The position numbers and the translations under genes are program-made. This document shows positions 1 to 7,324 of a stretch of DNA of 11,375 bases, one piece after another. The notes beneath the pieces are model-generated. The model was not told where the DNA came from and searched no databases. It saw nothing but the letters and a program-made list of their open reading frames with translations. This stretch comes from an uncultured Mitsuokella sp. GTDB taxonomy: Bacteria; Bacillota; Negativicutes; Selenomonadales; Selenomonadaceae. Position 1 is the stretch's first letter; every line of letters starts with the position of its first letter. The stretch spans positions 1-11,375 of the forward strand of contig CAAGMF010000202.1 in assembly GCA_900770895.1 (NCBI GenBank), given 5' to 3'.

Positions 1-363
1 GGCACGTTCGAGGTCCTCACGAAGAAAGAGGTCCAGGTACTGCGTCACGAGATGGAGAAGCTCGAGAAGTATCTCGGCGGCATCAAGGACATGCACAAGC
101 TGCCGGGTGCTCTGTTCATCGTCGATCCGCGCAAGGAGCGTATCGCCGTATCTGAGGCTCGCAAGCTCCATATTCCTATCGTAGCTATCGTTGATACGAA
201 CTGCGATCCGGATGAGATCGATTATGTCATCCCGGGCAACGATGACGCAATCCGCGCCGTCAAGCTCCTGACGAACATCGCCGCTGAGGCTGTGCTCGAG
301 GGCCAGCAGGCCAGCGATGACAACCAGGCTGAGGCCGAGGAGAAAGAGTCCGACGCTGAGTAA
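1..363 (+). CDS. rpsB: 30S ribosomal protein S2, 3' part only
   Basis: Structural protein of the small ribosomal subunit, located near the S1 binding region on the 30S solvent side. The reading frame is open from base 1, so the gene starts upstream and only the last 120 codons are seen; the ATG at 52 is internal. The visible part carries S2 family hallmarks: the LGGIKDM stretch, then FIVDPRKERIAVSEARKL, then PIVAIVDTNCDPDEIDYVIPGNDDA, which ends with the conserved Asp-rich loop. The C-terminal tail (about the last 25 residues) is rich in Glu, Asp and Ala, as is common in this family. It is followed by a strong terminator and then tsf, the usual partner of rpsB in bacteria. Identification is very secure; the N-terminal half cannot be judged. 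Confidence 0.97.
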   Translation, partial: GTFEVLTKKEVQVLRHEMEKLEKYLGGIKDMHKLPGALFIVDPRKERIAVSEARKLHIPIVAIVDTNCDPDEIDYVIPGNDDAIRAVKLLTNIAAEAVLEGQQASDDNQAEAEEKESDAE

Positions 364-383
364 TCAGAATAGGTAGAACAAGG

Positions 384-418
384 CGGGGTAAGGGAACGTT
401 ATCCCTTACCCCGTTTTT
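384..418 (+). terminator. Intrinsic terminator between rpsB and tsf
   Basis: A perfect 12-bp GC-rich stem (384-395 with 402-413) closes a 6-base loop and is followed at once by five T (414-418). It lies 20 bases after the rpsB stop and 44 before the tsf start. No convincing promoter is visible between it and tsf, so it probably lowers tsf expression relative to rpsB by partial termination, as an rpsB-tsf attenuator does in other bacteria. The structure is seen directly; its strength is inferred. Confidence 0.85.
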
Positions 419-461
419 CGTTGAATGTTAACTTTTTGAGCAATACTAGGAGGAAGAATAA

Positions 462-1346
462 ATGGCAATAAGCGCTAAGCAGGTCAAAGAGCTCCGCGAG
501 AAGACCGGTGCCGGCATGATGGACTGCAAGAAGGCCCTGACTGCTACCGATGGTGACATGGATAAAGCTATCGATTTCCTGCGTGAGAAGGGCATAGCCA
601 AGGCTGAGAAGAAGGCTGGCCGCATCGCCGCTGAGGGCGCTGTCGGCGTCTATGTCTCGGAGGATGGCCAGACGGGTGCTGTCGTCGAGATCAACTGCGA
701 GACGGACTTCGCTGCTGGCAATGACCAGTTCAAGAGCCTGCTCGACAAGGTCGTAAAGCATATCGCTGCTACGAAGCCGGCAGACCTCGATGCGCTGAAC
801 AACAGCGAGATCGATGGCCAGAAGGTCTCGGACCTCATCACGAATGCTACGGCTACCATCGGCGAGAAGATTTCGCTCCGCCGCTTTGCCTGCTATGAGA
901 GCGACGGCCGTCTGGCTGTGTACTCGCACATGGGCGGCAAGATCGGCGTCCTCGTCAACATGACGGGCGGCGACGCTCAGCTCGGCAAGGACATCGCTAT
1001 GCAGATCGCAGCCTCCAACCCGACGGCTATCAGCCGTGACGATGTGGACCCGGCTGCTGTAGCGCATGAGCGCGAGGTCCTGCTCGTGCAGGCCAAAGAG
1101 GAGAATGCCTCGGCCAAGAAACCGAAGCCGGAGGAGATCCTCAAGAAGATGGTCGAGGGCCGTCTGAACAAGTTCTACAAGGAAGTCTGCCTCACGGAGC
1201 AGGTCTTCATCAAAGACAGCGACAAGACGGTAAGCGACATCCTTGGCGGCAACAAGGTTACTGCTTTCACGCGGTTCCAGCTCGGCGAGGGTATCGAGAA
1301 GAAGCAGGAAGACTTCGCAGCTGAGGTCAAGGCTCAGATGCAGTAA
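462..1346 (+). CDS. tsf: Translation elongation factor Ts
   Basis: Guanine nucleotide exchange factor that strips GDP from EF-Tu so that it can reload with GTP; cytoplasmic. At 294 residues it is a full-length bacterial EF-Ts. Residues 1-45 form the N-terminal UBA-like helical domain (VKELREKTGAGMMDCKKAL, then the GDMDKAIDFLREKG signature). The core motif appears as TDFAAGNDQF at residues 81-90, where many EF-Ts proteins have TDFVARN, so the usual basic residue at position 86 is Gly here. The dimerisation/core region and a C-terminal coiled segment follow. The ATG at 462 has a perfect AGGAGG (448-453) eight bases upstream. The gene lies between two intrinsic terminators, downstream of rpsB and upstream of pyrH, the classic order. 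Confidence 0.97.
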   Translation: MAISAKQVKELREKTGAGMMDCKKALTATDGDMDKAIDFLREKGIAKAEKKAGRIAAEGAVGVYVSEDGQTGAVVEINCETDFAAGNDQFKSLLDKVVKHIAATKPADLDALNNSEIDGQKVSDLITNATATIGEKISLRRFACYESDGRLAVYSHMGGKIGVLVNMTGGDAQLGKDIAMQIAASNPTAISRDDVDPAAVAHEREVLLVQAKEENASAKKPKPEEILKKMVEGRLNKFYKEVCLTEQVFIKDSDKTVSDILGGNKVTAFTRFQLGEGIEKKQEDFAAEVKAQMQ

Positions 1347-1373
1347 TCCAGCAATCGTCTGCAAAAAAATATT

Positions 1374-1413
1374 AAACAGGATAGCACAGTTTACTTGTGT
1401 TATCCTGTTTTTT
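1374..1413 (+). terminator. Intrinsic terminator after tsf
   Basis: A 14-bp stem with one G-T wobble (1374-1387 with 1397-1410) closes a 9-base loop. The T tract is part of the descending arm and continues to 1413. An A run at 1363-1369 precedes the stem. It sits 28 bases after the tsf stop and ends the rpsB-tsf unit; the next promoter appears to overlap its 3' end. Confidence 0.85.
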
Positions 1414-1421
1414 GGTATAAA
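1413..1421 (+). promoter_or_regulatory. Possible extended -10 promoter for pyrH
   Basis: TGGTATAAA directly after the tsf terminator matches an extended -10 box (TGn followed by TATAAA). No good -35 hexamer lies at 17 bases; TTGTGT at 1395-1400 would leave a short 15-base spacer and is part of the terminator stem. Transcription would start near 1428, giving a leader of about 40 bases before the pyrH TTG. Reading is by eye only. Confidence 0.4.
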
Positions 1422-1465
1422 ATGAAAATGTATGTAATTCGCTAAACGAATATGGAGGCAGAGCT

Positions 1466-2191
1466 TTGGATACAGCAAAGTACAAGAGAATCGTCCTGAA
1501 ACTCAGCGGTGAGTCACTGGCAGGCGAGCAGGGGTTCGGCATTGATCCGGCCGTCGTCGAGGATATCGCTCAGCAGATAAAGAAAGTCCGCGAGCATGGT
1601 GTCGATGTGGCCATCGTCGTTGGTGGCGGCAACATCTGGCGCGGTCTCGCCGGCTCCGCCAAGGGCATGGACCGGGCAACCGCCGACTACATGGGCATGA
1701 TGGCTACAGTCATGAATGCTCTGGCGCTGCAGGATGCTCTTGAAAAGCTCGATGTCGATACGCGCGTGCAGACGGCCATAGAGATGCGTCAGGTCGCTGA
1801 GCCGTATATCCGCCGCAAGGCCATCCGTCATATGGAGAAAGGCCGCGTCGTCATTTTCGGTGCTGGCACGGGTCAGCCGTATTTCTCGACCGATACGACG
1901 GCTGCACTGCGGGCAGCTGAGGTCGAGGCTGATGTCATCCTCATGGCCAAGAAGGGCACGGATGGCATATACGATTGCGATCCGAACAAGAATCCGCAGG
2001 CGAAGAAATTCGATAAGCTCAGCTATGATGATATACTGAGACTTCATCTGAAGGTCATGGATGCTACGGCTTCGGCTCTGTGCCGCGATAATGCCATACC
2101 GCTCGTCGTATTCAACATCGATGACCATGCCAATATCTGCCGGGCAGCTTTTGGCGAGAATATCGGCACGATCGTAGGAGGAGCTGAATGA
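1466..2191 (+). CDS. pyrH: UMP kinase (uridylate kinase)
   Basis: Phosphorylates UMP to UDP with ATP in pyrimidine nucleotide synthesis; a cytoplasmic hexamer of the amino acid kinase fold, unrelated to eukaryotic UMP/CMP kinases. The 241-residue length is standard. Visible motifs are KLSGESLAG (residues 12-20, phosphate-binding loop), GGGNIWRG (53-60), DYMGMMATVMNALAL (74-88, UMP/allosteric region), FGAGTGQPYFSTDTTAALRA (131-150) and the GTDGIYDCDP loop (164-173). The start is TTG at 1466, because GGAGG (1454-1458) stands seven bases before it and the protein then begins MDTAKYKRIVLKLSGE, which fits the family. A terminator precedes it with a possible promoter of its own. It overlaps frr by 4 bases (ATGA), indicating translational coupling. 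Confidence 0.97.
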   Translation: MDTAKYKRIVLKLSGESLAGEQGFGIDPAVVEDIAQQIKKVREHGVDVAIVVGGGNIWRGLAGSAKGMDRATADYMGMMATVMNALALQDALEKLDVDTRVQTAIEMRQVAEPYIRRKAIRHMEKGRVVIFGAGTGQPYFSTDTTAALRAAEVEADVILMAKKGTDGIYDCDPNKNPQAKKFDKLSYDDILRLHLKVMDATASALCRDNAIPLVVFNIDDHANICRAAFGENIGTIVGGAE

Positions 2192-2748
2192 TGATAAAAG
2201 ATATCCTGTCCTCACACGAGGACCGCATGAAGAAATCCATAGAGTCGCTGAAGCATGAATTCGCCTCGCTGCGCGCTGGGCGGGCTACGCCGTCGCTCCT
2301 CGACAAGGTGCTGGTCGACTACTATGGGGCACCGACACCGGTCAACCAGATCGCGAAGGTAGCGGTGCCGGAGCCGCGCATGATACTCATACAGCCGTAT
2401 GAGAAATCCGTGCTTCATGATATCGAGGTCGCCATCATGAAGTCCGACCTCGGCCTGTCGCCGAACTCGGATGGTACGGCCATACGCCTCACGATACCGG
2501 CCCTGACCCAGGAGCGCCGCCAGGAGCTCGTCAAGACGGTCGGCAAGAAGACTGAGGAAGCCAAGGTCGCGCTGCGCAACGTGCGCCGCGACGGCAATGA
2601 CGATATAAAGAAGCTCGAGAAGAGCAAGGAAATAACGGAAGACGAGTCGAAAAAAGGCCAGGAAGCGATGCAGAAGCTCGTTGACAAATACATCAAGCTC
2701 GCTGATGAGGCCAAGGCACTCAAGGAAAAAGAGGTCATGGAGATCTGA
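2188..2748 (+). CDS. frr: Ribosome recycling factor
   Basis: Splits post-termination ribosomes together with EF-G so that subunits can be reused. At 186 residues it has the family length. The long helical bundle (domain I) and small beta domain (domain II, about residues 30-105) are both present: SLRAGRATPSLLDKVLVDYYG near residues 27-47 and the signature RNVRRDGNDDIKKLEKSKEI at about 129-148. Two adjacent ATG codons (2188 and 2191) are possible starts. AGGAGG at 2176-2181 lies 6 bases from the first and 9 from the second, so initiation could occur at either, differing only by one Met. The first ATG overlaps the pyrH stop. The next gene overlaps its stop codon by one base. Confidence 0.97.
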   Translation: MMIKDILSSHEDRMKKSIESLKHEFASLRAGRATPSLLDKVLVDYYGAPTPVNQIAKVAVPEPRMILIQPYEKSVLHDIEVAIMKSDLGLSPNSDGTAIRLTIPALTQERRQELVKTVGKKTEEAKVALRNVRRDGNDDIKKLEKSKEITEDESKKGQEAMQKLVDKYIKLADEAKALKEKEVMEI

Positions 2749-2981
2749 TGGCTGTCCCTGATGTGCTGGCTATCGAGTGGCCGCGGGCAAAGGCCCGTCT
2801 CGAGGCCGCCGGCTGCCGGTATGAAACGGAAATTACACGCTCCACGCGTGATTATTTCCAGACGGATCCTGACCGTCTGCATGTCGTCCGCCAGCGCGAG
2901 CTGCCGGGTGGCACCATCAGTCTGACGCTGGCCGCCAGACTGGTAAGCAATATACACTATGAATCACTTTTAGGAGAGTGA
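2748..2981 (+). CDS. Small unrecognised protein with a PASTA-like pattern
   Basis: A 77-residue acidic-to-neutral protein with no signal peptide or membrane segment, so probably cytoplasmic. I do not recognise a named family. Its layout resembles a single PASTA repeat: VPDVLAIEW at the start, AKARLEAAGCRYE (about residues 14-26) matching the helix AxxxLxxxG, then VVRQRELPGGTISLTLA (about 46-62) matching the strands after the G-T-x-L turn. PASTA domains normally occur in chains outside the membrane on Ser/Thr kinases and PBPs, so a solitary cytoplasmic copy would be a divergent reuse of the fold (inference). The ATG overlaps the last base of the frr stop (TGATG), so translation is probably coupled to frr. 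Its last bases overlap a GTG that could extend the ferredoxin frame. Confidence 0.7.
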   Translation: MAVPDVLAIEWPRAKARLEAAGCRYETEITRSTRDYFQTDPDRLHVVRQRELPGGTISLTLAARLVSNIHYESLLGE

Positions 2982-3001
2982 ACAGGAAGGAGGAGACATT
3001 T

Positions 3002-3172
3002 ATGGCTTACAAGATTGGCGATGATTGCATCTCTTGCGGTTCTTGTGCTGCTACCTGCCCGGTTGAGGCGATCAGCGAGGGTTCTGAGCACTACGAGATT
3101 GATCCTGACAAGTGTGTGGAGTGCGGTTCTTGCGCTGCCGGCTGCCCGGTATCGGCGATATCGGCTCCCTGA
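3002..3172 (+). CDS. 2[4Fe-4S] ferredoxin
   Basis: Small clostridial-type electron carrier of 56 residues. Two clusters are ligated by C9-x2-C12-x2-C15-x3-C19-P and C38-x2-C41-x2-C44-x3-C48-P, and the two halves are near repeats (SCGSCAATCPV and ECGSCAAGCPV), showing the ancient duplication typical of this family. It carries low-potential electrons in anaerobic metabolism. The start at ATG 3002 is preferred because AAGGAGGAG (2987-2995) stands just upstream and MAYKIGDDCISCG is the usual N terminus; a GTG at 2978 would add eight unlikely residues. A terminator follows. It is the only redox gene in this stretch; IspG, encoded 4 kb downstream, needs electrons of this kind, so a functional link is possible but unproven. 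Confidence 0.95.
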   Translation: MAYKIGDDCISCGSCAATCPVEAISEGSEHYEIDPDKCVECGSCAAGCPVSAISAP

Positions 3173-3198
3173 TCTTGCTTGAAAGGTCAAGGCTCAAG

Positions 3199-3239
3199 GC
3201 CCCTCTTGACTGGGTGTACCGGGCAGGAGGGGCATTTTT
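3199..3239 (+). terminator. Intrinsic terminator after the ferredoxin gene
   Basis: GCCCCTC (3199-3205) pairs with GAGGGGC (3227-3233); three further pairs including one G-T wobble extend the stem to about 10 bp. Five T follow at 3235-3239. It begins 27 bases after the ferredoxin stop and separates the pyrH-frr-ferredoxin unit from uppS. The AT-rich stretch after it (3234-3280) is where a promoter for the uppS operon would be expected, but I cannot pick a convincing -35/-10 pair. Confidence 0.8.
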
Positions 3240-3294
3240 AATATCTATGTAGCAGATACTTTATATAGATGATATTTATGCTGGAGAATATGAT

Positions 3295-4095
3295 ATGTTG
3301 AAGAAATTGCTGGGAGGACTGGGCAGCTCAGAGACTTTCGCTATACCTGAGCACGACTCGCCCCTGTTTGCGCCTATCGACTGGGATAAATTGCCGCGTC
3401 ATGTCGCCATCATCATGGATGGCAATGGGCGCTGGGCCAAGGGACACGGACTGCTGCGTACGGCCGGTCATTCAGCGGGTGTGAAGACGCTCAAGAACGC
3501 GCTGAAGACGGCGATCGGTCTGGGACTTGATGCGCTGACGGTCTATGCATTCTCGACGGAGAACTGGAAGCGCCCGCATGCTGAGGTCGATTTCCTCATG
3601 AATCTTTTCTCGGAATATCTGCGCAAGGAACTGGCAGAAATGAACGAGGACAATGTGCAGATCCATTTCCTCGGCCGCATCGATGGCCTGCCGAAGTCCC
3701 TGCAGAAGCAGATGCACGAGGCCGAGGAGCTCATGCGCGACAATACGGGTGTGAAGTTCAATGTCGCAGCGAACTATGGCGGTCAGGATGAGCTGCTGCG
3801 GGCCATGCAGACGCTGGCGGCCCGGGCGGCTGCCGGCGAGATCAAGCCGGCCGATATCGATGAGGCCATGGTCGAGTCCTGCCTCGATACGGCTGGGAAT
3901 CTGCCGGTCGACCTCGTCATCCGCACGAGCGGTGATCTGCGTCTGAGTAATTTCCTGCTCTGGCAGTCGGCCTATGCGGAGTTCTACTTCACGGATACGA
4001 ACTGGCCGGATTTCACGCCGGAGGATTTCGTACAGGCCATGGTGGCCTACGCTCAACGCGACCGCCGTTTCGGCGGGCTGGGCAAGAAGGACTGA
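3295..4095 (+). CDS. uppS: Isoprenyl transferase (undecaprenyl diphosphate synthase)
   Basis: Cis-prenyltransferase that adds isopentenyl diphosphate units to farnesyl diphosphate to make undecaprenyl diphosphate, the lipid carrier for peptidoglycan and O-antigen; membrane-associated in the cytoplasm. The 266 residues include a longer N terminus (about 35 residues before the catalytic motif) than the E. coli enzyme. HVAIIMDGNGRWAKGHG contains catalytic Asp42. FSTENWKRP lies at residues 86-94, the diphosphate-binding RTSGDLRLSNFLLWQSAYAE at 210-229 and the RDRRFGG end motif at 255-261. The ATG at 3295 has GGAG (3283-3286) eight bases upstream. It opens the envelope and isoprenoid operon after a terminator. 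The 74 bases before cdsA hold no clear terminator. Confidence 0.96.
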   Translation: MLKKLLGGLGSSETFAIPEHDSPLFAPIDWDKLPRHVAIIMDGNGRWAKGHGLLRTAGHSAGVKTLKNALKTAIGLGLDALTVYAFSTENWKRPHAEVDFLMNLFSEYLRKELAEMNEDNVQIHFLGRIDGLPKSLQKQMHEAEELMRDNTGVKFNVAANYGGQDELLRAMQTLAARAAAGEIKPADIDEAMVESCLDTAGNLPVDLVIRTSGDLRLSNFLLWQSAYAEFYFTDTNWPDFTPEDFVQAMVAYAQRDRRFGGLGKKD

Positions 4096-4169
4096 AGCGT
4101 CTTCCGGTCACAGTCGGCAGCTGATGCGGACTGAAAGCTGGATGTTTTTGTAAAGGAGATTTCTTAATA

Positions 4170-4994
4170 TTGCTGACTAGGATAATAACTGGCATCGTGG
4201 GCATAGCGCTGGCGGCTTTCGTCATACAGACGGGCGGAGCGGTTTTTGCCGGCTTCGCACTCGTGCTGTCGTTCATCGCGTGGTTCGAATATGTGCGGGC
4301 GTTCCAGCAGCGGGGCGAGCATCTTTGCTTCATACTCGGTCTTGTGGCGCTGTTCTTCATCTGGGGGTGCGGCTACCTCGGCAATGCGGAGGAGATGCAG
4401 GCCGTCATCACGGCTACCGTGCTCATCATGCTGCTTTGCAGCGTCATTTTCTATGGACGCGTGAGCTTCGTGGCAGCGGGTCTGTCGGTAGCCGGTGTCC
4501 TCTATTTCGGTCTGCCTTTCGCGCATATGGTCATGCTGCGGACGCTTGATGCCGCACCGCTGGCCAGTGCAATCGGGCCGTTCGAATTTGGTGCGGCGAT
4601 GATCTGGGTGATGTTCATCGGCACGTGGGCCAGCGACAGCTTTGCCTATTTCGTGGGCTCAGCGATCGGCAGCCACAAGCTCTGCCCGTCCATCAGCCCG
4701 AACAAGACCATCGAGGGCTTCATGGGCTCGCTCATCGGCACAACGGTGGCCATAGCGGGCGTCGGCTATTTCTTCGGCCTGCCGCTGCTCGAGATGGCCA
4801 TACTGGGATGCGTGATCGCTATCATGGCGACGCTCGGCGACCTCGTCGAATCGGCTGCGAAGCGCTATACAGGCATAAAGGATTCCGGGAACATCATTCC
4901 GGGGCATGGTGGCGTATGGGACCGCTTCGACAGTGCGCTGATGACGGCGCCACTCGTTTATTATTTCGTTATTCTGTCCGGCATCATGCACTGA
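4170..4994 (+). CDS. cdsA: Phosphatidate cytidylyltransferase (CDP-diacylglycerol synthase)
   Basis: Integral membrane enzyme that joins phosphatidate and CTP to give CDP-diacylglycerol, the branch point to phosphatidylethanolamine, phosphatidylglycerol and cardiolipin. The 274 residues form about seven or eight hydrophobic segments. The family signature runs from Ser228 to Asp254 (SAAKRYTGIKDSG, then IIPGHGGVWDRFD), with the two Asp residues of the last block expected to bind metal. SPNKTIEGFMGS (176-187) is a second conserved block, and WASDSFAYFVG (153-163) a third. The start is TTG at 4170, preceded by AAAGGAGA (4152-4159) at a somewhat long distance; translation from here gives MLTRIITGIVG, a usual N terminus. 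dxr follows after a gap of about 24 bases, so they are co-transcribed. Confidence 0.96.
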   Translation: MLTRIITGIVGIALAAFVIQTGGAVFAGFALVLSFIAWFEYVRAFQQRGEHLCFILGLVALFFIWGCGYLGNAEEMQAVITATVLIMLLCSVIFYGRVSFVAAGLSVAGVLYFGLPFAHMVMLRTLDAAPLASAIGPFEFGAAMIWVMFIGTWASDSFAYFVGSAIGSHKLCPSISPNKTIEGFMGSLIGTTVAIAGVGYFFGLPLLEMAILGCVIAIMATLGDLVESAAKRYTGIKDSGNIIPGHGGVWDRFDSALMTAPLVYYFVILSGIMH

Positions 4995-5018
4995 GCCGGT
5001 GATGTAGTGGGGGACGCC

Positions 5019-6173
5019 ATGAAGAATATAGCCATACTCGGCTCTACTGGTTCGATCGGTACACAGACGCTCGATGTCGTGCGCAGCCATCCAGAACTGC
5101 TGCAGGTAAAGGTCATAGCTGCGAATTCGCGGGATGAGCTGCTCGAGCAGCAGATCAAGGAGTTCCAGCCGGAGCTGGCGGTGCTGGCTGATGAGGCAGC
5201 TTACGCGCGGCTCAAGGAGCGCTATGAGGGGCCGACGAAGCTTGCCGGTGGCCGGCAGGCGTTCATCGATGCCGCGGCCTATCCCGATGTCGATACGGTC
5301 GTGACGTCCATGATGGGCTTTGCGGGGCTTGAGCCGACGATGAAAGCGCTCGATGCCCGCAAGAATATAGCAATCGCGAACAAGGAGACGCTCGTCGTCG
5401 CAGGCGAGATCGTGACGCGCCGGGCCAAAGAGCAGGGCGTATCGCTGCTGCCGGTTGACTCGGAGCACTGCGCGTTCTTCCAATGCCTGCAGGGGGAGCG
5501 CCTGAGCGATATCGAGAAGCTGCTGCTGACAGCGTCGGGCGGGCCGTTCCGCGGGCGGAAGCGCTCTGAGCTCGAGAATGTCACGAAGGCGCAGGTGCTG
5601 GCACATCCGACCTGGAACATGGGACCGAAGATAACGGTCGACTCGGCCAGCCTCGTGAACAAGGGCCTCGAGGTCATCGAGGCCAAATGGCTCTATGGCG
5701 TCGACTACGATCAGATCCAGGTCGTCGTCCATCCGCAGAGCATCGTTCATTCCATGGTGCAGTTCCGCGATGGTGCCGTCATCGCTCAGCTGGGCTGCCC
5801 GGACATGCGCCTGCCGATCCAGTATGCGCTGACGTATCCTGAGCGGCAGCCTTCGGAGTGGGAGCGGCTGGATTTCTGGAAAATCAAAGAGCTGACGTTT
5901 GATAAGCCGGACATGGAGACGTTCAAGGGGCTGGCTTTCGCCTATGAGGCGGGCAAGATTGGCGGCTCGATGCCCTGCGTGTTCAATGCTGCCAATGAAG
6001 TGGCGGTAGGGGCCTTCCTGAACGGACGCATCCATTTCCTCGACATCTACGATATCATCGAGCAGACGATGCTCGCGCGTCCGGCCATCATAGAGCCGGA
6101 GCTCGAGGAGCTGTTCGAGGAGGACCGCTGGGCGCGTGAATATGCGCAGAAGCTGCTGCAGAAACTCGCTTGA
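5019..6173 (+). CDS. dxr: 1-deoxy-D-xylulose 5-phosphate reductoisomerase
   Basis: Second enzyme of the MEP pathway: rearranges and reduces DXP to 2-C-methyl-D-erythritol 4-phosphate with NADPH and a divalent metal; target of fosmidomycin. I start it at ATG 5019, giving 384 residues and MKNIAILGSTGSIGTQTLDVV, the standard N terminus; a GTG at 5007 would add four residues with poorer ribosome-binding context, while GGGGG (5009-5013) suits 5019. GSTGSIG (8-14) binds NADPH. The metal ligands are in LLPVDSEHCAF (Asp147, Glu149) and VNKGLEVIEAKW (Glu218). SGGPFRG (173-179) and HPTWNMGPKITVDS (196-209) complete the substrate site. It lies between cdsA and rseP, the usual Firmicutes order. Confidence 0.96.
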   Translation: MKNIAILGSTGSIGTQTLDVVRSHPELLQVKVIAANSRDELLEQQIKEFQPELAVLADEAAYARLKERYEGPTKLAGGRQAFIDAAAYPDVDTVVTSMMGFAGLEPTMKALDARKNIAIANKETLVVAGEIVTRRAKEQGVSLLPVDSEHCAFFQCLQGERLSDIEKLLLTASGGPFRGRKRSELENVTKAQVLAHPTWNMGPKITVDSASLVNKGLEVIEAKWLYGVDYDQIQVVVHPQSIVHSMVQFRDGAVIAQLGCPDMRLPIQYALTYPERQPSEWERLDFWKIKELTFDKPDMETFKGLAFAYEAGKIGGSMPCVFNAANEVAVGAFLNGRIHFLDIYDIIEQTMLARPAIIEPELEELFEEDRWAREYAQKLLQKLA

Positions 6174-6250
6174 GCATGAGGATCACGATCGGATTGGTGC
6201 GTGATGTCCGGGAGATGTCCGCACGGGTAATTTCATAGGGGGAATAGGGA

Positions 6251-7294
6251 TTGTTATTGACCACTATAGTGGCAGCAGTCGTAGTGTTCGGCGTGCTCGT
6301 GACGGTGCATGAGCTCGGGCACTTCGCTACAGCGAAGCTGACGGGCATGCGCGTCGATGAGTTCGCCATCGGCTTCGGCCCGAAGGTGATAAGTCATAAA
6401 TTCGGGGAGACCGTTTATTCGATCCGTGCCATCCCGCTGGGCGGCTTCAACGATATCGCGGGCATGGACCCGGAGAATAATGATGCGGGCGAGCGCGGCT
6501 ACTGCGAGAAATCCATACCGCGCCGCATGCTCGTCATTGTCGCGGGTTCAGCGATGAATCTCATCCTGCCGATATTCATATTCTTCGGCGTCGCCTATTT
6601 TGCGGGTGTGAGCCAGCCGGTCAATGAACCGGTGTTCGGTACGGTCATCCCCGGGAAAGCGGCGGCTCAGGCCGGGCTGCAGGAGGGCGACCGCGTGCTG
6701 TCCATCGATGGCCGGCCCATAGCGACGTGGACGGAATTCGTCAATGATATCAAGGACACACCAGCGAATGAGTCCATCCAGCTGACGATGCAGCGCGGAG
6801 CTGATACATTCACGACCGAGGTGCATCCAGCCTACGATTCCCAGACGAAGCGCGCTATGATCGGCGTGACGAGCTCAGTGAAGACGACATACCCGGGGCT
6901 GCTGGAGTCGGCTGGTCTGGCGGTGCAGCGCACGGGCTACATCATCTACATGATGTGCGATGCGCTCTATCGCATCGTGCTCGAGCTGTCGGGTGCTGAT
7001 CTGGCTGGTCCGGTCGGCGTCGCCCAGATGGCCGGCGAAGTCGCCCAGATGGGCATCGTGCCGCTGCTGAATTTCGCAGCATTCCTGAGCCTGAACCTCG
7101 GCATCGTGAACATGTTCCCGATACCGGCGCTCGATGGCGGCCATTTCTTCATGCTCTGCCTCGAGGCCCTGCGCGGCAAGCCGCTCAAGCCCGAGACGAT
7201 GGAGTATCTCGCCAAGGGCGGTATCGCGCTCCTGGTCCTGCTCACGCTGTTCGCGACGAAGAATGATATCGTCAGGATATTCATGGGCGGCTGA
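6251..7294 (+). CDS. rseP: Site-2 intramembrane zinc metalloprotease RseP/RasP
   Basis: Cleaves membrane-bound regulators such as anti-sigma factors, and remnant signal peptides, within the membrane. HELGH (20-24) in the first membrane segment supplies zinc ligands and the catalytic Glu21; NMFPIPALDGGHFF (287-300) supplies the third ligand, Asp295. One PDZ domain spans roughly residues 118-195 (VFGTVIPGKAAAQAGLQEGDRVLSIDG), against two in E. coli RseP, which explains the 347-residue length and is usual in Clostridia-type enzymes. GPVGVAQMAG (253-262) is the conserved block before the third membrane segment. The start is TTG at 6251 with AGGGGGA (6237-6243) seven bases upstream; a second TTG at 6257 is less well placed. 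The 77-base gap after dxr shows no clear terminator. Confidence 0.95.
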   Translation: MLLTTIVAAVVVFGVLVTVHELGHFATAKLTGMRVDEFAIGFGPKVISHKFGETVYSIRAIPLGGFNDIAGMDPENNDAGERGYCEKSIPRRMLVIVAGSAMNLILPIFIFFGVAYFAGVSQPVNEPVFGTVIPGKAAAQAGLQEGDRVLSIDGRPIATWTEFVNDIKDTPANESIQLTMQRGADTFTTEVHPAYDSQTKRAMIGVTSSVKTTYPGLLESAGLAVQRTGYIIYMMCDALYRIVLELSGADLAGPVGVAQMAGEVAQMGIVPLLNFAAFLSLNLGIVNMFPIPALDGGHFFMLCLEALRGKPLKPETMEYLAKGGIALLVLLTLFATKNDIVRIFMGG

Positions 7295-7324
7295 GTACAG
7301 GCAGAAAAGGGAAGGGGATAAAAA

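Noticed and set aside
421..449. Promoter for tsf (TTGAAT ... TACTAG)
   Set aside because: The -10 match is poor and overlaps the ribosome binding site, so the transcript would begin almost at the start codon.
399..1478. Long minus-strand open frame (359 codons) across tsf
   Set aside because: It lies fully opposite tsf, whose protein is clearly conserved; the translation is low in complexity (Leu, Ala, Asp, Arg) and no ribosome binding site or family pattern is seen.
4096..4169. Terminator or regulatory RNA between uppS and cdsA
   Set aside because: Only a 5-bp CAGTC/GACTG pairing with an unstable interior and a distant T run is visible.
4659..6035. Minus-strand open frame of 458 codons across cdsA and dxr
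   Set aside because: It spans two well-identified genes on the other strand and is rich in Arg, His and Leu, as expected from reading GC-rich codons backwards.
6174..6250. Regulatory hairpin between dxr and rseP
   Set aside because: Only a short GTGCG/CGCAC pairing and a GATGTCCG direct repeat are seen; neither is convincing.
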